From contig CM060734.1 of assembly GCA_030704615.1 (NCBI GenBank), positions 4,216,001-4,280,000 of the forward strand: DNA of 64,000 nucleotides, in the 5' to 3' direction. The notes below the pieces were generated by a model. The model had not been told where the DNA came from. It worked only from the letters and a program-made list of their open reading frames with translations, and searched no databases. The translations under genes were made by a program, and so were the position numbers. The stretch comes from Takakia lepidozioides (taxonomy: Eukaryota > Streptophyta > Takakiopsida > Takakiales > Takakiaceae). Positions 11,067-22,034 of this stretch are shown here, in pieces (the stretch's first letter is position 1; every line of letters begins with the position of its first letter).

Positions 11067-11762
11067 ATGACTGATTGTACTGAGCGGGCTGAGTGCTTAG
11101 AGATATCCAACTCTTCTATCTTGGAGTTTCCACCTCGGATAGCGAAGGGATGGGTGAGTAAAAGCCGCTCGACATTTGGCGACCATACTAGGGACCTGGG
11201 TCATGAACAACCAGATGTGACAGGCATCTGGTGGGATCAAGGTGGTTGGAGAATTAAAGAATTTGATGTGAATCAAATTCCCTGTAAAACTGAGAAGGAA
11301 ATATTGTCCAAACAATTCTTTCAGAGGTTCTTGGAATTGCTAGACGGTCGTAAAGAAAACATTCTTAAGAGAGTGCATGATGCTGACCATGAGTGGGGTC
11401 TGGAGAAAGGGGTGATAAAGATTTATCAGGTGGCCTGTAGAGGAAGAGCACGTTGGTTACCAACACTGGTTTATGTGATAGCATTGCTATCCATTAAGCG
11501 ACTAGAGTTTGAAGGCTGGGAGGAAAGGAAGGTGAATGTTTATACTCATATGCATGAAGAGCTTGTACTGGTAAAGAATTGGATTCCAAAGGATATTCTG
11601 TGGATCAAACTCACACCAAGAACAGCTTTCCAGACTTGTTTGTCATATGGTTATATGGTAACGGAGACTTCTAGTATAGCCAAGGGTGCATTGAAGCTTG
11701 AAAGAAACCCAGGCATATACGAGAGATACTACAGAAGAGAGATTTGGTTATTGCCACATTAA
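11067..11762 (+). CDS. First gag-region ORF of family X, 231 codons
   Basis: An intact frame beginning MTDCTERAECLE and ending at a stop 20 bp before the next gag ORF. It has no zinc knuckle and no motif I recognise. Its start is conserved in the reverse scrap at 505-722, which supports it as a real part of the family. It lies between the leader and the main gag, so it is likely an N-terminal gag segment or an accessory protein made from the genomic RNA. Confidence 0.65.
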   Translation: MTDCTERAECLEISNSSILEFPPRIAKGWVSKSRSTFGDHTRDLGHEQPDVTGIWWDQGGWRIKEFDVNQIPCKTEKEILSKQFFQRFLELLDGRKENILKRVHDADHEWGLEKGVIKIYQVACRGRARWLPTLVYVIALLSIKRLEFEGWEERKVNVYTHMHEELVLVKNWIPKDILWIKLTPRTAFQTCLSYGYMVTETSSIAKGALKLERNPGIYERYYRREIWLLPH

Positions 11763-11782
11763 AGAAATGAAAGACATGGGAC

Positions 11783-13722
11783 ATGAGTGATGAAAGAGAA
11801 GCTAGACTCCAGAGATATTCAGCAAAAAGAGAAAGTTATCTGAAAGCTAATTATCCATATCTTTGGGAGAGAGGAATAGACATAGGGGAATCATCTGGAC
11901 CTCTCACACCATTAAGATCAGAGAGTATATCACCCATACCGGAAGAACTAGAGTTGGATGCCACTCCTTCTTTTTCTTTGCAAGAAAGATTAAGGGAATT
12001 GATACTGGAAGAAGATCAACCACGAGGTGAAAGATCTGAGGTACATCCCTGGATAAAAGATTTGACAGAAATCTTTGATAAGAGTTGGCATGGAACACCA
12101 AAAGCAGGAACTCCAGTTTCTGAAACGGAAGGTGAAGAAGGAGGAGAGGATGTGGCAGAGCCAACGGAGAGTTCAGACTCTCCAACACCATTGCAGTTGA
12201 GTTACATGAGTGAAGAAGAAACCCAAGGGCAGAACTTGGAGGATGAAAACAGAGAGAAGAAATTGGAAGAGGAAGAGTATGAAGAAGTAGACCCAACAGC
12301 TGAGGTTGAGACTACAACCAGGACATCCCAACCCGTTGGACCTGGATCAAGTGGAGCACTTGGAGCACCGAAGGTGTCGGCTCAGGGGGATCAGGCGGGT
12401 AGCTTGGATCTGGCTCTGGGGGGACAGGGAGTGTGGGAAGTAGTGCAACTGGAGCTGGGAATACTGTGAATATTGTGGGGCCAGTAGCAGGGAGTGCTCA
12501 GGGGCCACCACTTGGTGGAAGTTCCACCACAACTACAACAGGTCCTCAAGGACCAGCACCAGCAAGGGGGCCAGCATCTGTCAGTGGGCAGAAGGTAGGG
12601 CCACAGATGGCGTTACAACCAACACGGGCAAAACCACCTTTTCCAATATATTCAGGAAAAGGGGATCCTGATGTACACATTAGCCAATTTGAGCACATGT
12701 GTATTGTGAACAATGAGAATGGCGATGATGCCAAGATGAGATTGTTTCCTTGTTCACTTATCAAGAAAGCAAGTGAATGGTATGCAAGATTCCCTGATAA
12801 TCATTTCCTAACCTGGAATGGCTTGAATACAACATTCCGAAATAGGTTCAGGACAAGTAAAACTGAGGATGAAGTGTATGGAAGTTTACAACAGTTAAAG
12901 CAAAAGAAGCATGAAACTGTTGAGGAGTATATGGAAAAGATGGAATTGATGATGAAAAAGCTGACTGGTGTACCAGCACCAAGTTTACAGAAGACTTGGT
13001 TTGTGAGTGGACTAAGACCAGAGTTGCAAAAGAAAGTGGATATGTTACCCCATAATACAGTGGAGGAGGCATTTGAAACAGCGAACAGAATTGAGCAATT
13101 GGGAATGCTCAGGAGAGAGAAAAGGGATGATGAGGACTCTGAGGATGAGTCAGATGAGGAAGAAGAGCAAGAGTTGAAAAGGAAGAGTAAGAGGAAGGAA
13201 AAGTTGAAGAGGGATAACTATGAGAAAAGATTAGAAGAAATCTTGAAGAAGTATGCCACAGAGGCTGCAACACATTGGAGGAAGGGTGTTTGGTGTGCAA
13301 AGTGCCAGAATGAAGGCCATACCACCACTGAATGCCACATGAAGAAGAAACATTGTACTATCTGTAAGATGGATAACCATTCTACTGAGAATTGTTACTA
13401 CAACAGAAGGACAGCTGCAAGAGAACCTAGGCAAGTAAGGGTGCATCAAGTGCAGCCCCAGCCAAGAAGAAATAGTGATCAGGACCACTATGGTAGGCCT
13501 GGTGGTTATAACAATGGTATGGAAGGGAGATGTAATCCAAGAGGGAATTACCAAGGAAATTCCAGGGGCAACTATCAGGGTAATCCAAGGGGGAACTACC
13601 AACCAGGGAATCAGGATTACAGAAATAATCCTAGAGCAGATCAAGGGCGAGGACCCAATGGTGAAGAACTGTGTTACTATTGTAATCAGGCAGGACATCG
13701 CAAGGCAGCCTGTCCATTCTAG
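11783..13722 (+). pseudogene. gag: Gag of family X with three zinc knuckles, one frameshift
   Basis: Frame 11783-12469 gives an acidic, Ser/Glu-rich N-terminal region. A one-base shift near 12430 moves into frame 12433-13722. That part contains the retrotransposon gag core (SEWYARFPDNHFLTW through GLRPELQKKV), a charged linker, and two adjacent CCHC knuckles (CAKCQNEGHTTTEC and CTICKMDNHSTENC). A Gly/Asn/Arg repeat region follows, then a third knuckle (CYYCNQAGHRKAAC). It binds and packages element RNA. Three knuckles are more than the usual one or two. Apart from the shift the reading is clean, so this copy is young. Confidence 0.85.
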
Positions 13723-13740
13723 ATCAGACACCAGAATGAG

Positions 13741-15149
13741 ATGAGAGCTCCTGTGAATGAGGGGCTAGTGGTGGCAGCTCACATGGTTAGGCCATGTGTT
13801 GTACCAGAAGTAAATACAATGATAGTAACGAGAAGCAAAGCCAAACTAATACCTCCAGTAGATGAGGAAGATGATAATAATGAAGATGGCGGTGATGTGC
13901 CTGAAGATGATGAGGCTTGGAGAGATGAGAAGGAACTGCACAAGGAAGTGGCAGATACCATAAGGGAAATGCAGAAGAGTACTGATATTCCTATGGCAGA
14001 TTCCTCTGATTCTGAAAGAGAAGAGGAAGTGAGTGAGGATGAAGGGAAGAAAGAAGCTGCAGACATGCAGAGTAATGAAGGGACTTTGGCTGAAGTAATA
14101 TGCCAGTCCAAAGCGGAGATTACCATTGGACAGCTATTGGCTGTGGCACCTTATTGTAGACACAGGCTGTATCAAGCAATCAATCGAATTGCCATGTGAC
14201 AGGGAACACAGACCTGAACAGCAAGGTGACCAGTTATAATGTGAAGCCGGAAGGGCGAGAAACAGTCATGGACTTTGATGATTCTATGCCAGTAATCCAA
14301 TTGAGAATTGGAAGCACAAAACTAACTGATGTACTGATAGATGGAGGCTCTGGAGTGAATATCATGACAGACCAATTAAGGCAGAAGCTTGGTCTAAGTA
14401 ACATGAAGCCAGCCCCATTTACACTAACAATGGCAGATCAAAGAAGTGTACAGCCACTGGGATTGATAAGAGGAGTTAAGATACAGATTCAAAAGATGAT
14501 CTTTATGATCACAGTAACTGTGTTAAAAATGGATGAAGTCATGGAAGCTTACTCCTTATTGTTGGGACGTCTGTGGCTGAAACAGGCCAGGGTATTCCAT
14601 GACTGGAATTCCCAGTTACTAACTGTGCATGATGGGATGCACAAGATACAAATTACCACTAAGAAATCTAGTAGATTACCTGCTACGAGAAGACCTCGAG
14701 GGGTCAGAGAGTATGACTGGAGGGGAGGACTTGTTTAGGAGCAGGAAGCTACCCTGTTCGCTGCACACCCAGAGTGGGAGCAGGTTGCAGAGATGCAGCT
14801 GGAAGGTATATGTTGTGGTGTAGTGACAACAACACCAATTGAAGGTGAAACAAGCAATTACCCACCACATTTCTATGAAGAAAGAGAAGGAGAAATGGAA
14901 ATCCTAGAGGAACCAGCCACTGTGAGTTTATAGGATGAAGTGGTGACTGGTTGGACAATCACAGCTGATGAGCAGGTGAGAGAAATAAATGTGGGAACTG
15001 AAGCGGAACCGAGGGTGGTGAAGGTAGGGGCTGATTTGGAGCCAGAATTCTTTGAGGAAGCTAAGAGTTTGTTCATCAAATACAGAGATGTATTTGCTTG
15101 GAGCTACGAGGATCTAAAAGGGATACCACTTGAGATCTGTCCCACTTGA
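13741..15149 (+). pseudogene. pol: Protease and linker region of family X
   Basis: Frame 13741-14199 is an acidic linker. It overlaps by ATGA the frame 14196-15149, which carries a retropepsin-like domain with the active site LIDGGSGVNIM, the D-G-G-S variant common in plant gypsy elements, and the later LLLGRLWLKQARV segment. Two in-frame TAG codons (14736-14738 and 14932-14934) interrupt the part leading to RT. Both could come from CAG. It cleaves the Gag-Pol precursor in an active element. Confidence 0.8.
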
Positions 15150-17856
15150 ACTGGAACCAGGGTCAGTACCAATCAAACATGCAAGGTACAGAATGAATCC
15201 CAACTATGCACAGAAGGTTGGAGAAGAGATTAAGAAGTTGGCTGAGGCTAAGTTTATATACCCGATAGAGTATACAACTTGGTTGTCACCCATTGTGATA
15301 GTTCCCAAGAAGAATGGTAAACTGAGAGTTTGTGTGAACTATAAGAAGTTGAATGCTTGCACGAAGAAAGATCCTTTCCCTTTGCCATTCACAGAAGCGG
15401 TATTGGACACTGTGGCAGGCCATGAGATGTACTCATTCATGGATGGCTTCAGTGGTTATAATCAAGTGCAAGTGGTAGAAGAAGACCAGGGAAAGACAGC
15501 TTTCATCACAAACTGGGGTGCTTATGCATACAAAGTCATGCCTTTGGGACTTTGTAATGCACCAGCAACCTTTCAGAGAGTGATAAGTGAATCTTTTCAT
15601 GCAGGTGTTCTTGGATGATTTCAGTGTGTACAGCTCTAAGAATGAGCACTTGCATAAATTGGAGTTATGTTTGGCCAGATGCAGGATGAGAGGTCTGGGC
15701 CTAATCCAGAGAAGTGTACTTTCTGTGTGAACTCAGGGGTGCTTTTGGGACACATTGTGTGTAAGAGGGGACTTCTTGTGGATCCCAGGAAGACAGAGGC
15801 CATTAAAGCCTCTCCACCACTAGTAAATGTTAAGAGTCTAAGGAGATTCCTTAGACAAATCAATTATTACAGAAGATTTGTCAAAAGGTATGCACATATA
15901 GCAGCACCATGGAGCAACCTTCTGAAGAAAGATGCAGTGTTTGCATGGACAGCTGAATGTCAACAGACTTTTGAGGAACTTACATTGTCAGTAACAACTA
16001 CACCTGAGCTGATTAACCCTCACTGGCATGTAGTATTTCATGTTCACTGTGATGCCTCAGGAGAAGCGTTGGGAGCGGTGTTAGCCCAAAATGTTACAGG
16101 AAATATAGATTCACCTGTGTACTATGCTAGCAGGTTGATGAACAGTGCTGAAATGAACTATAGCACAACTGAAAGAGAAGCACTGGCAATGATTTATGCA
16201 GTCAAGAAATTCAGGCATTACCTATTGGGAAGAAAATTTATGTTTTATGTGGATCACCAGGCTCTGATATATCTGGTGAACAAACCTTTGATAAGTGGAA
16301 GGATAGCAAGGTGGTTAATAATCTTGCACGAGTTTGAGTTCGAAGTTGTTTACAAGCCTGGCCGTTTGCATCTTGTGGCAGATCATTTGTCACGCCTAAC
16401 AACAGGAGAGCCCGCCACAGGATTAGATGACCAATTACCTGATGCGAGTTTATTTGCAATGGAGGTGCAGGGAAGTGCAGATGAATGGTTAGATTGGCAG
16501 TGGCCAATCAGATACTACCTTACTCATAGTCAGTGCCCACCTAGTTATGGTAAGGAGCAGAGGAAGAGAATCGTTATCAAGGCTTTACCTTATACTATGG
16601 TAGGGGGCAGAATGTATAAGCTAGGACCTGATGGAGTACTTAAACGATGCTTGTACCACCATGAAGTAAATAAAGTCTTGGAGGAAGTTCATAAAGGAGT
16701 GGCTGGAGGTCATTTTGGAGAAGAGACTACCAGTAGGAAGATACTACTTGCAGGTTACTGGTGGCCTACTTTGTTCAAAGATGTACACAAGTATTGTCAA
16801 AGTCGTGATGAATGTCAGAGGCTAGGACCTTTGCAGAGATCTGGGAAGATGGCTTTGCATCCTACGATGCCTACTGAACCATTTCAGAAATGGGGACTAG
16901 ATTTTGTTTGACCAATTAACCCACCGGCCAAGAATACACAGAACAAGTACATAATTACAGCCACTGATTATACTACGAAGTGGGTGGCAGCTAAAGCTCT
17001 GAGGGACAACACAGCCAAGTCCACAGCAAGGTTCCTGTATGAGAACATACTTACACGATTTGGCTGTCCCTTGGAATTTATCGGTGACCAGGGAAGTCAC
17101 TTCATTAATGAGACCATTGAACTATTGACTAAAGAGTTCATGATTGTGCATAGGAAGAGTACAACGTATTACCCACAGGGTAATGGGCAGGCAGAGGCTA
17201 CCAACAAAATACTATGTACTATCTTGGCTAAGATAGTCAATGCAAACAGAACGGATTGGGATACAAAGCTGCTGACAGCTTTGTGGTCATACAGGACTTC
17301 ATATAAAGTCACCACTAAGTATACACCATTCCAATTAGTTTATGGTATGGAAGCTTTACTTCCAGTGGAATTCTTGTTACCTACCATGAGAACTGAATGG
17401 GGAAAGAGAATGGAATTGGAAGATTCAATTAAGGTCAGGAAACATGAATTATACCATGTGGAAGAAGTACATGCTGATGCAGCTGATAACATGACCAGAA
17501 TTCAGATGAAGAGGAAAGAACAGTTTGATGAAGGCAAATTAAAGACTTTTAAGACAAGAGATTTGGTTCTCTGGTTGCAGAAGAATGGGAAGATTAAAGC
17601 TTCTAAGCTTAAATCACCATGGAAGGGACCTTATGTCATACAAAAGATGTATGATAACAACACAGCCATGTTACAAACCATTAACAAAGAGATGTTGGGA
17701 AGAGTCAATGCCAATAAATTGAAGGGGTACAGTGGTATCCATGACAAACCATTGCAGCACGATTTGCATGTTGAAACGCAAAAGCAATCACGGGCTGCGC
17801 CAGTGATACCAACGGAGTATGGAGCACTTGTCGTTAAGCCGAGCGTGTATGACTAG
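15130..17856 (+). pseudogene. pol: RT-RNase H-integrase of family X, nearly intact
   Basis: One frame carries almost the whole region. RT has VCVNYKKLNA, FMDGFSGYNQ and the catalytic VFLDDF. The last lies in a shifted frame (about 15600-15705) because two compensating indels surround it. RNase H (HCDASGEALGAVL) and the HHCC finger follow. The integrase core has the D,D-35-E residues in ATDYTTKW, FIGDQGSHF and NGQAEATNK. A single TGA at 16909-16911 breaks LDFVxPINPP. The C-terminal part reads through the WKGPYVI segment to a stop at 17854. It ends 15 bp before a decamer array and ORF-X. Confidence 0.9.
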
Positions 17857-17870
17857 GGCGGGAAGTACAA

Positions 17871-17982
17871 GTGTCACACAGCCTATCACAGCCCATCACA
17901 GCGTGACACAGCCTATCACAGTCCACCACAGTGCCACACAGTCTATCACAGCCCAACACAACCCATACAGGTTACACAGTCC
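17871..17982 (+). repeat. Decamer array (CACAGCCNNA family), forward
   Basis: About eleven units of the same 10-bp repeat as at 7531 and 10282, directly after the integrase stop. Its presence inside the element, not only at the LTR, suggests that the repeat is copied between element parts or that an LTR-containing rearrangement took place. Confidence 0.85.
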
Positions 17983-18685
17983 ATAGGGTCCGTGACAGGT
18001 GGACACGAATTAACGTTAGAAAAGTGGCCATCAAGTGAAGAAAAAGTTTGGAAGTCAAACTTGGAGAATGTGCCACGCGGAGAGGGGAAGTCGGGGGCAT
18101 GTTTAGAAACGGACACGTGGCCGCTAAGGCGAAGCACACCGCGCTGCATCGATTGCAAAAGTGAGTTTCATCATGCAAGAGGACAAATCGGGCCGTCAAA
18201 GTACCTACCCGGTACAGCAACTAATACAAATTGTGGGCCCATTAATGCATTCAGTGTAAGGGTAACGGAACCCTTTCCGAGTAAAAAAAAAAAAACCTAT
18301 GCCACATGTGCTGTCCTACTGGACATTCCAGGTGGGAATGTCCATGGAGGGGGGTGGAATTAAGAAATTACCTAAGCAGTCCACAGCCAATCAGGAGTGC
18401 GAATTACATGCAGGTAGTTCCCTCCAAGAAACAAGAACAAGAAATAGGAAGTGTTATGAGCGGAAGAGTCGGGGTGGCTCGGAATACCCAAGGTCTTGAC
18501 GGCAGGGGCAATCAAAGACTAGTTTTGTAGCTATGGCAGATGTAACGGATTACACACTCGCTTTACTTCTCACGCAGTGGCGCAAGGACGGAAGCATTGA
18601 GAGTACATTTTCTCTCACTCGTTACTTGCAAGCCCCATAGGCTTACACGCACTTACCTGTTCCATTCTGTGCCAACCATACCTTC
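17983..18685 (+). mobile_element. Spacer between integrase and ORF-X
   Basis: No convincing gene. It contains an A13 run at 18282-18296 and ACGT-core motifs such as GGACACGTGG at 18111. It could carry a promoter or splice acceptor for ORF-X, but I see no clear TATA box. Confidence 0.4.
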
Positions 18686-21282
18686 ATGCTCTGTGCCCTG
18701 CAAGCTTTCCTTCAATTGTTTCAAACAAAGTCTTTCTGTTTGTCTAGAATGAAGAGAGTGAGGGGAATGGAGGATATCAGGGTGAAGAGCACCACGATAC
18801 TGCAAAAGCAAACAATTGCAGCACCACAGGTAGTACAGTTGCTAAGGGAGTTGCGATCGGAGGGGCTGCTACGCAAGGACTGGTCCTTGCATCATCGGCA
18901 GTTCATGATACAATTTCTTCAGAATTTTGAGCCTCGGACGGGAGTTACTCAGGTGAAGGGAGTAGATATAGAAATTACTCCCCAGTACCTGCAGCAATTG
19001 TTTGATTTGCCATCAAGACATATGGATGTGAATGAGCACAGGGCAAGATTGCAGATAGGGAATTTGTTCCAAGAAGGGAGTTTCTTTAAAACTCAAGGTT
19101 ACGCTTGTACCAAAGCCGAGTACCCAGGGCTTAGGGAAGTTGGCCAAATATTGAACGTTCTGTTTGCCATGAAACAGAACCAACAGTATTTGAGCAGGTC
19201 ATTCACAGAGGAGATCCTGAAAGCTTTGAGGGGAGAGGATGTCGCTTGGGCGGAGTTAATGTACAACGGATTGGTGGACGAGATGAAGAGGTTACAGGGC
19301 ACTGCTGCTAAGTCTCCAATCATTGTGTCCGGTCTAGTCATTGCCCAAATAATTCTTGATTCTTGCATACTTGATACTCGGGAACGTAAGGAGATGGGAG
19401 TGTTTGAGGCAGAAACCACTGCAATTGAAGAGCAAGGCTCTTCACACAGTGAGGGTGGACTGGCAGGGCAACACCAATCTAAGAGACAGAGGCGGGGTAT
19501 GACTGTAGTGGCGGATCCACTGGCTTCACGGAAACCGCACGATAATGTTTCCCAAGCTCTTGTGCAAGATGGGGCACAGCAGCACAGAAAGCTGTTATTA
19601 TTGGAAGCACAACCTTCGGAAAGGGAAGAGGAAGTCACTTCGATACCACAGCCACCACAACCAATTGACTCAGTTGTTTTAGAGGATCCACAGTTAGTAC
19701 ATGCTGTGACATCACCCCCAATTGCTCTGGAAGGAGAAAGGTTGGACATTCCCACTACAGAGCAAGTCGTGGCAGAAATTGAGAAGGGTGACCTTCTCTA
19801 TGAAAACTCTGGCTTGGTAGGGGAATCAGTGGTTCCAGAGGTGCAGCGGTTGTCCAGGGAAAACCCTAATGTGCATGTAATACCCACACCTATGATGGAG
19901 GTACCAAGGGTAGCATATCAGGACACTGCAGCACCTGTGGCGGATGAGGTGGTTCAGGAAGAGAATCTGGTGGGGCAATGGCCTGAATGGTTGGTGAGGC
20001 ATCACACTGTCAAGGATCAGGAAGAACAGCAGCAAGCTCACCATGATGACCCTCAGCAGGCCATGCTTATGAGTTCCATAAGCAGAACACTTAATTTGTT
20101 GGGCACTTATGGGAAATCCCATGTTCCATCTACCAAATTGGCAGCTTTGAGGGAGGAACTCAGGAAGGAGTTTGAGGTTCGACTTGCCACTGAGTGTGCA
20201 AACAAGGTTGATGAGGAGGTCAATCTCAAGTTACAGCAAGAGTTAGAGGACACAAAGGCTGCTTTGCAATTGGCCAAGGGACATTTGATTGAAGCAGGCC
20301 TTGTGCATGACCAGTTGCACGAAGCACATAAACAACAGTTATACCAAATGCAGGTGAAGCATGAGGGCAAGTTGCAAGAAGTGAATGCAGTACATACAAA
20401 GTTGCAGGCAGTACATGAGAGGATGACCATACAATGTGCTACACTCACAACTACTCTTGAGCAAACTGCATTAGAAGTTAACAGACAAGGGGAGAGATGT
20501 ATGAAGGCAGAGGCAGAGATAATCGAGCAGGCAAAACTCATTGTTGATATGAAGAATACAATCTGTCGCAATGAGAATACTTTCAAGCAATACAGACAGG
20601 TTGAGACTGTCCAAGAGAGGTACATCCTGGAGTTGCAACAAACAGTCATGGTCAATAGAAATGAACTCTCTGTGGCTAACAAGGAAGCCAATAATCTCGC
20701 TGCTGCCTATGCGAGTTTGGTTGAACCTCATGCGAAGCGCATGGAGGCTTTACAACAGCAGTTAGATGTGTACAGACTCACAGAGGAGCAGACTCTCAGA
20801 GGTGCCACACACGACTTGGTGGATAACCACCTTCTGCAGGTCTGGTTAGCACAAGGGCCGGTGGAAGGCAAAGCACCACGGAAGCTCACCCAGGGCGAGA
20901 TGAATGAGCTCAGACTGCAGGTGCAGAACATTGCTACAACTACTATAAACAATATCTATAGTAGGATAGCGGAGCTACAGGAGGATGTAGAAGGCCTGCA
21001 GACTCAGGTGGATGACCTGAGTTCAAATATTGACAAGAGAGTCTTTGTACCTGAGGAGCAGCTGATGGTTACTTATTTATAGGCCAGAACTCTAATTTTT
21101 CAGTCTTCTTTGCAAGGGGTGCAGGAGATGCCAGTGGTAGAAGGGCCAGTGGTACCAATACCACAACAAGTGACTGTGCAAGTAGCTGACCCAGTTGTTA
21201 CTACAGCCACACCACAGCTTGAGGTATGGGGGGATGCTAACCCACCTAAGACTCCTGCTGCACGGTACACAAAAGGTCTGAC
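18686..21282 (+). pseudogene. ORF-X of family X, forward copy (env-position ORF)
   Basis: A 798-codon frame (18686-21082) ends at a TAG. After the TAG the same frame continues (TLIFQSS onward) in parallel with the reverse copy, until a reverse gypsy fragment cuts it near 21282. An in-frame Met at 18749 (MKRVRGMEDI) may be the true start. The order is a globular N-terminal domain (about residues 25-240), an acidic low-complexity linker (250-450), then a long coiled coil (460-790). The C-terminal globular part is seen only in the reverse copy. The function is unknown. It occupies the 3' position of env-like ORFs but has no membrane segment. Confidence 0.8.
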
Positions 21283-21930
21283 AGCGGCCCTGCAATCTTG
21301 GCAAAATTTCTCACATACTTCCGGTAATAGGAGGCGAGTCCTAGGAAGGATCGCACTCCCGGGACCGAAGTCGGAGGCTCCCAGTCCAAGATCGCCCTCA
21401 CCTTTCTGTCATCCATTTTGATCCCATCCTGTGTAATTACATGCCCTAGGAACTCCACTTTTGTGACCCCAAATTCGCACTTTGAAGCTTTGGAATACAG
21501 CTTCCCTTCCCGCAATTTCTGGAACACCCTTTGAGGTGCTCCAGGTGCTCTTCCTTTGTTTTTGAGTACACCAAGATGTCGTCAATGTACGTGATCACAA
21601 AGTCATCCAACTACTCCTAGAAAAGGCTGTTCATTAGCGTGCTAAAGGTTGCGGGTGCGTTGGTGAGCCCAAAAGGCATCACCAAGAACTCATATGAACC
21701 ATATCTTGTTTTGCACGCGGTCTTCTCCTCATCTCCATCCGCCACTCGGATGAAGTCGTCTCGGGCGGAGTGGGCTCCACGTGCCTGCCAGAGTTCATCA
21801 CCCGAATGGAAATATGGCGCCTTTTTTCGGGCAGATGAAGTCCTGTCGGGGTATGACTCGGACAGGTGTTGCCCTGGACAAGTTCGCAACCTGTCACAAT
21901 TATTCCCGGCGGCCCGCATTTATGTTCCGC
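21246..21930 (-). pseudogene. pol: Gypsy RT fragment split by a palindrome-repeat unit
   Basis: In reverse, the frame reads [20 protein letters not shown], then a stop, then VITYIDDILVYS, then KLYSKASKCEFGV through FLGHVITQDGIKM and SFLGLASYYRKYV. This is the palm and thumb of a chromovirus-like gypsy RT with an intact YIDD. Upstream of it (21749-21830) lies one unit of the 2-kb palindromic array, in place of the expected RT sequence. The fragment truncates forward ORF-X at its other end. Confidence 0.85.
21749..21830. repeat. Single unit of the GGCGCC palindromic repeat
   Basis: It contains the GATGAAGTCGTCTCGGG, CTCCACGTGCCTGCCAGA and GGAAATATGGCGCC segments of the 1970-3203 array in the same order. 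It interrupts a gypsy RT reading frame. It shows that the unit exists outside the array and next to gypsy sequence again. Confidence 0.8.
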
Positions 21931-22034
21931 CATCTTCCTTTTTGAACCCGGATCGTCCGCACGGATTCCATGCTAGCTTCCTGGCTACGCCTGGAGCCAC
22001 TGATGTGACGTGTGGATGAAGTTCCTTTCTCCTA

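Noticed and set aside
7906-17856. A genetic code with TAG read as glutamine, as in some ulvophyte algae
   Set aside because: The EFM4 and WDR25 genes use CAA and CAG for Gln with no internal TAG or TAA, the long gag frame has none either, and other stop types and frameshifts are present. Decay is simpler.
18686-21282. ORF-X as a retroviral-type envelope protein
   Set aside because: There is no signal peptide, membrane anchor or cysteine-rich ectodomain; the coiled coil alone is not evidence.
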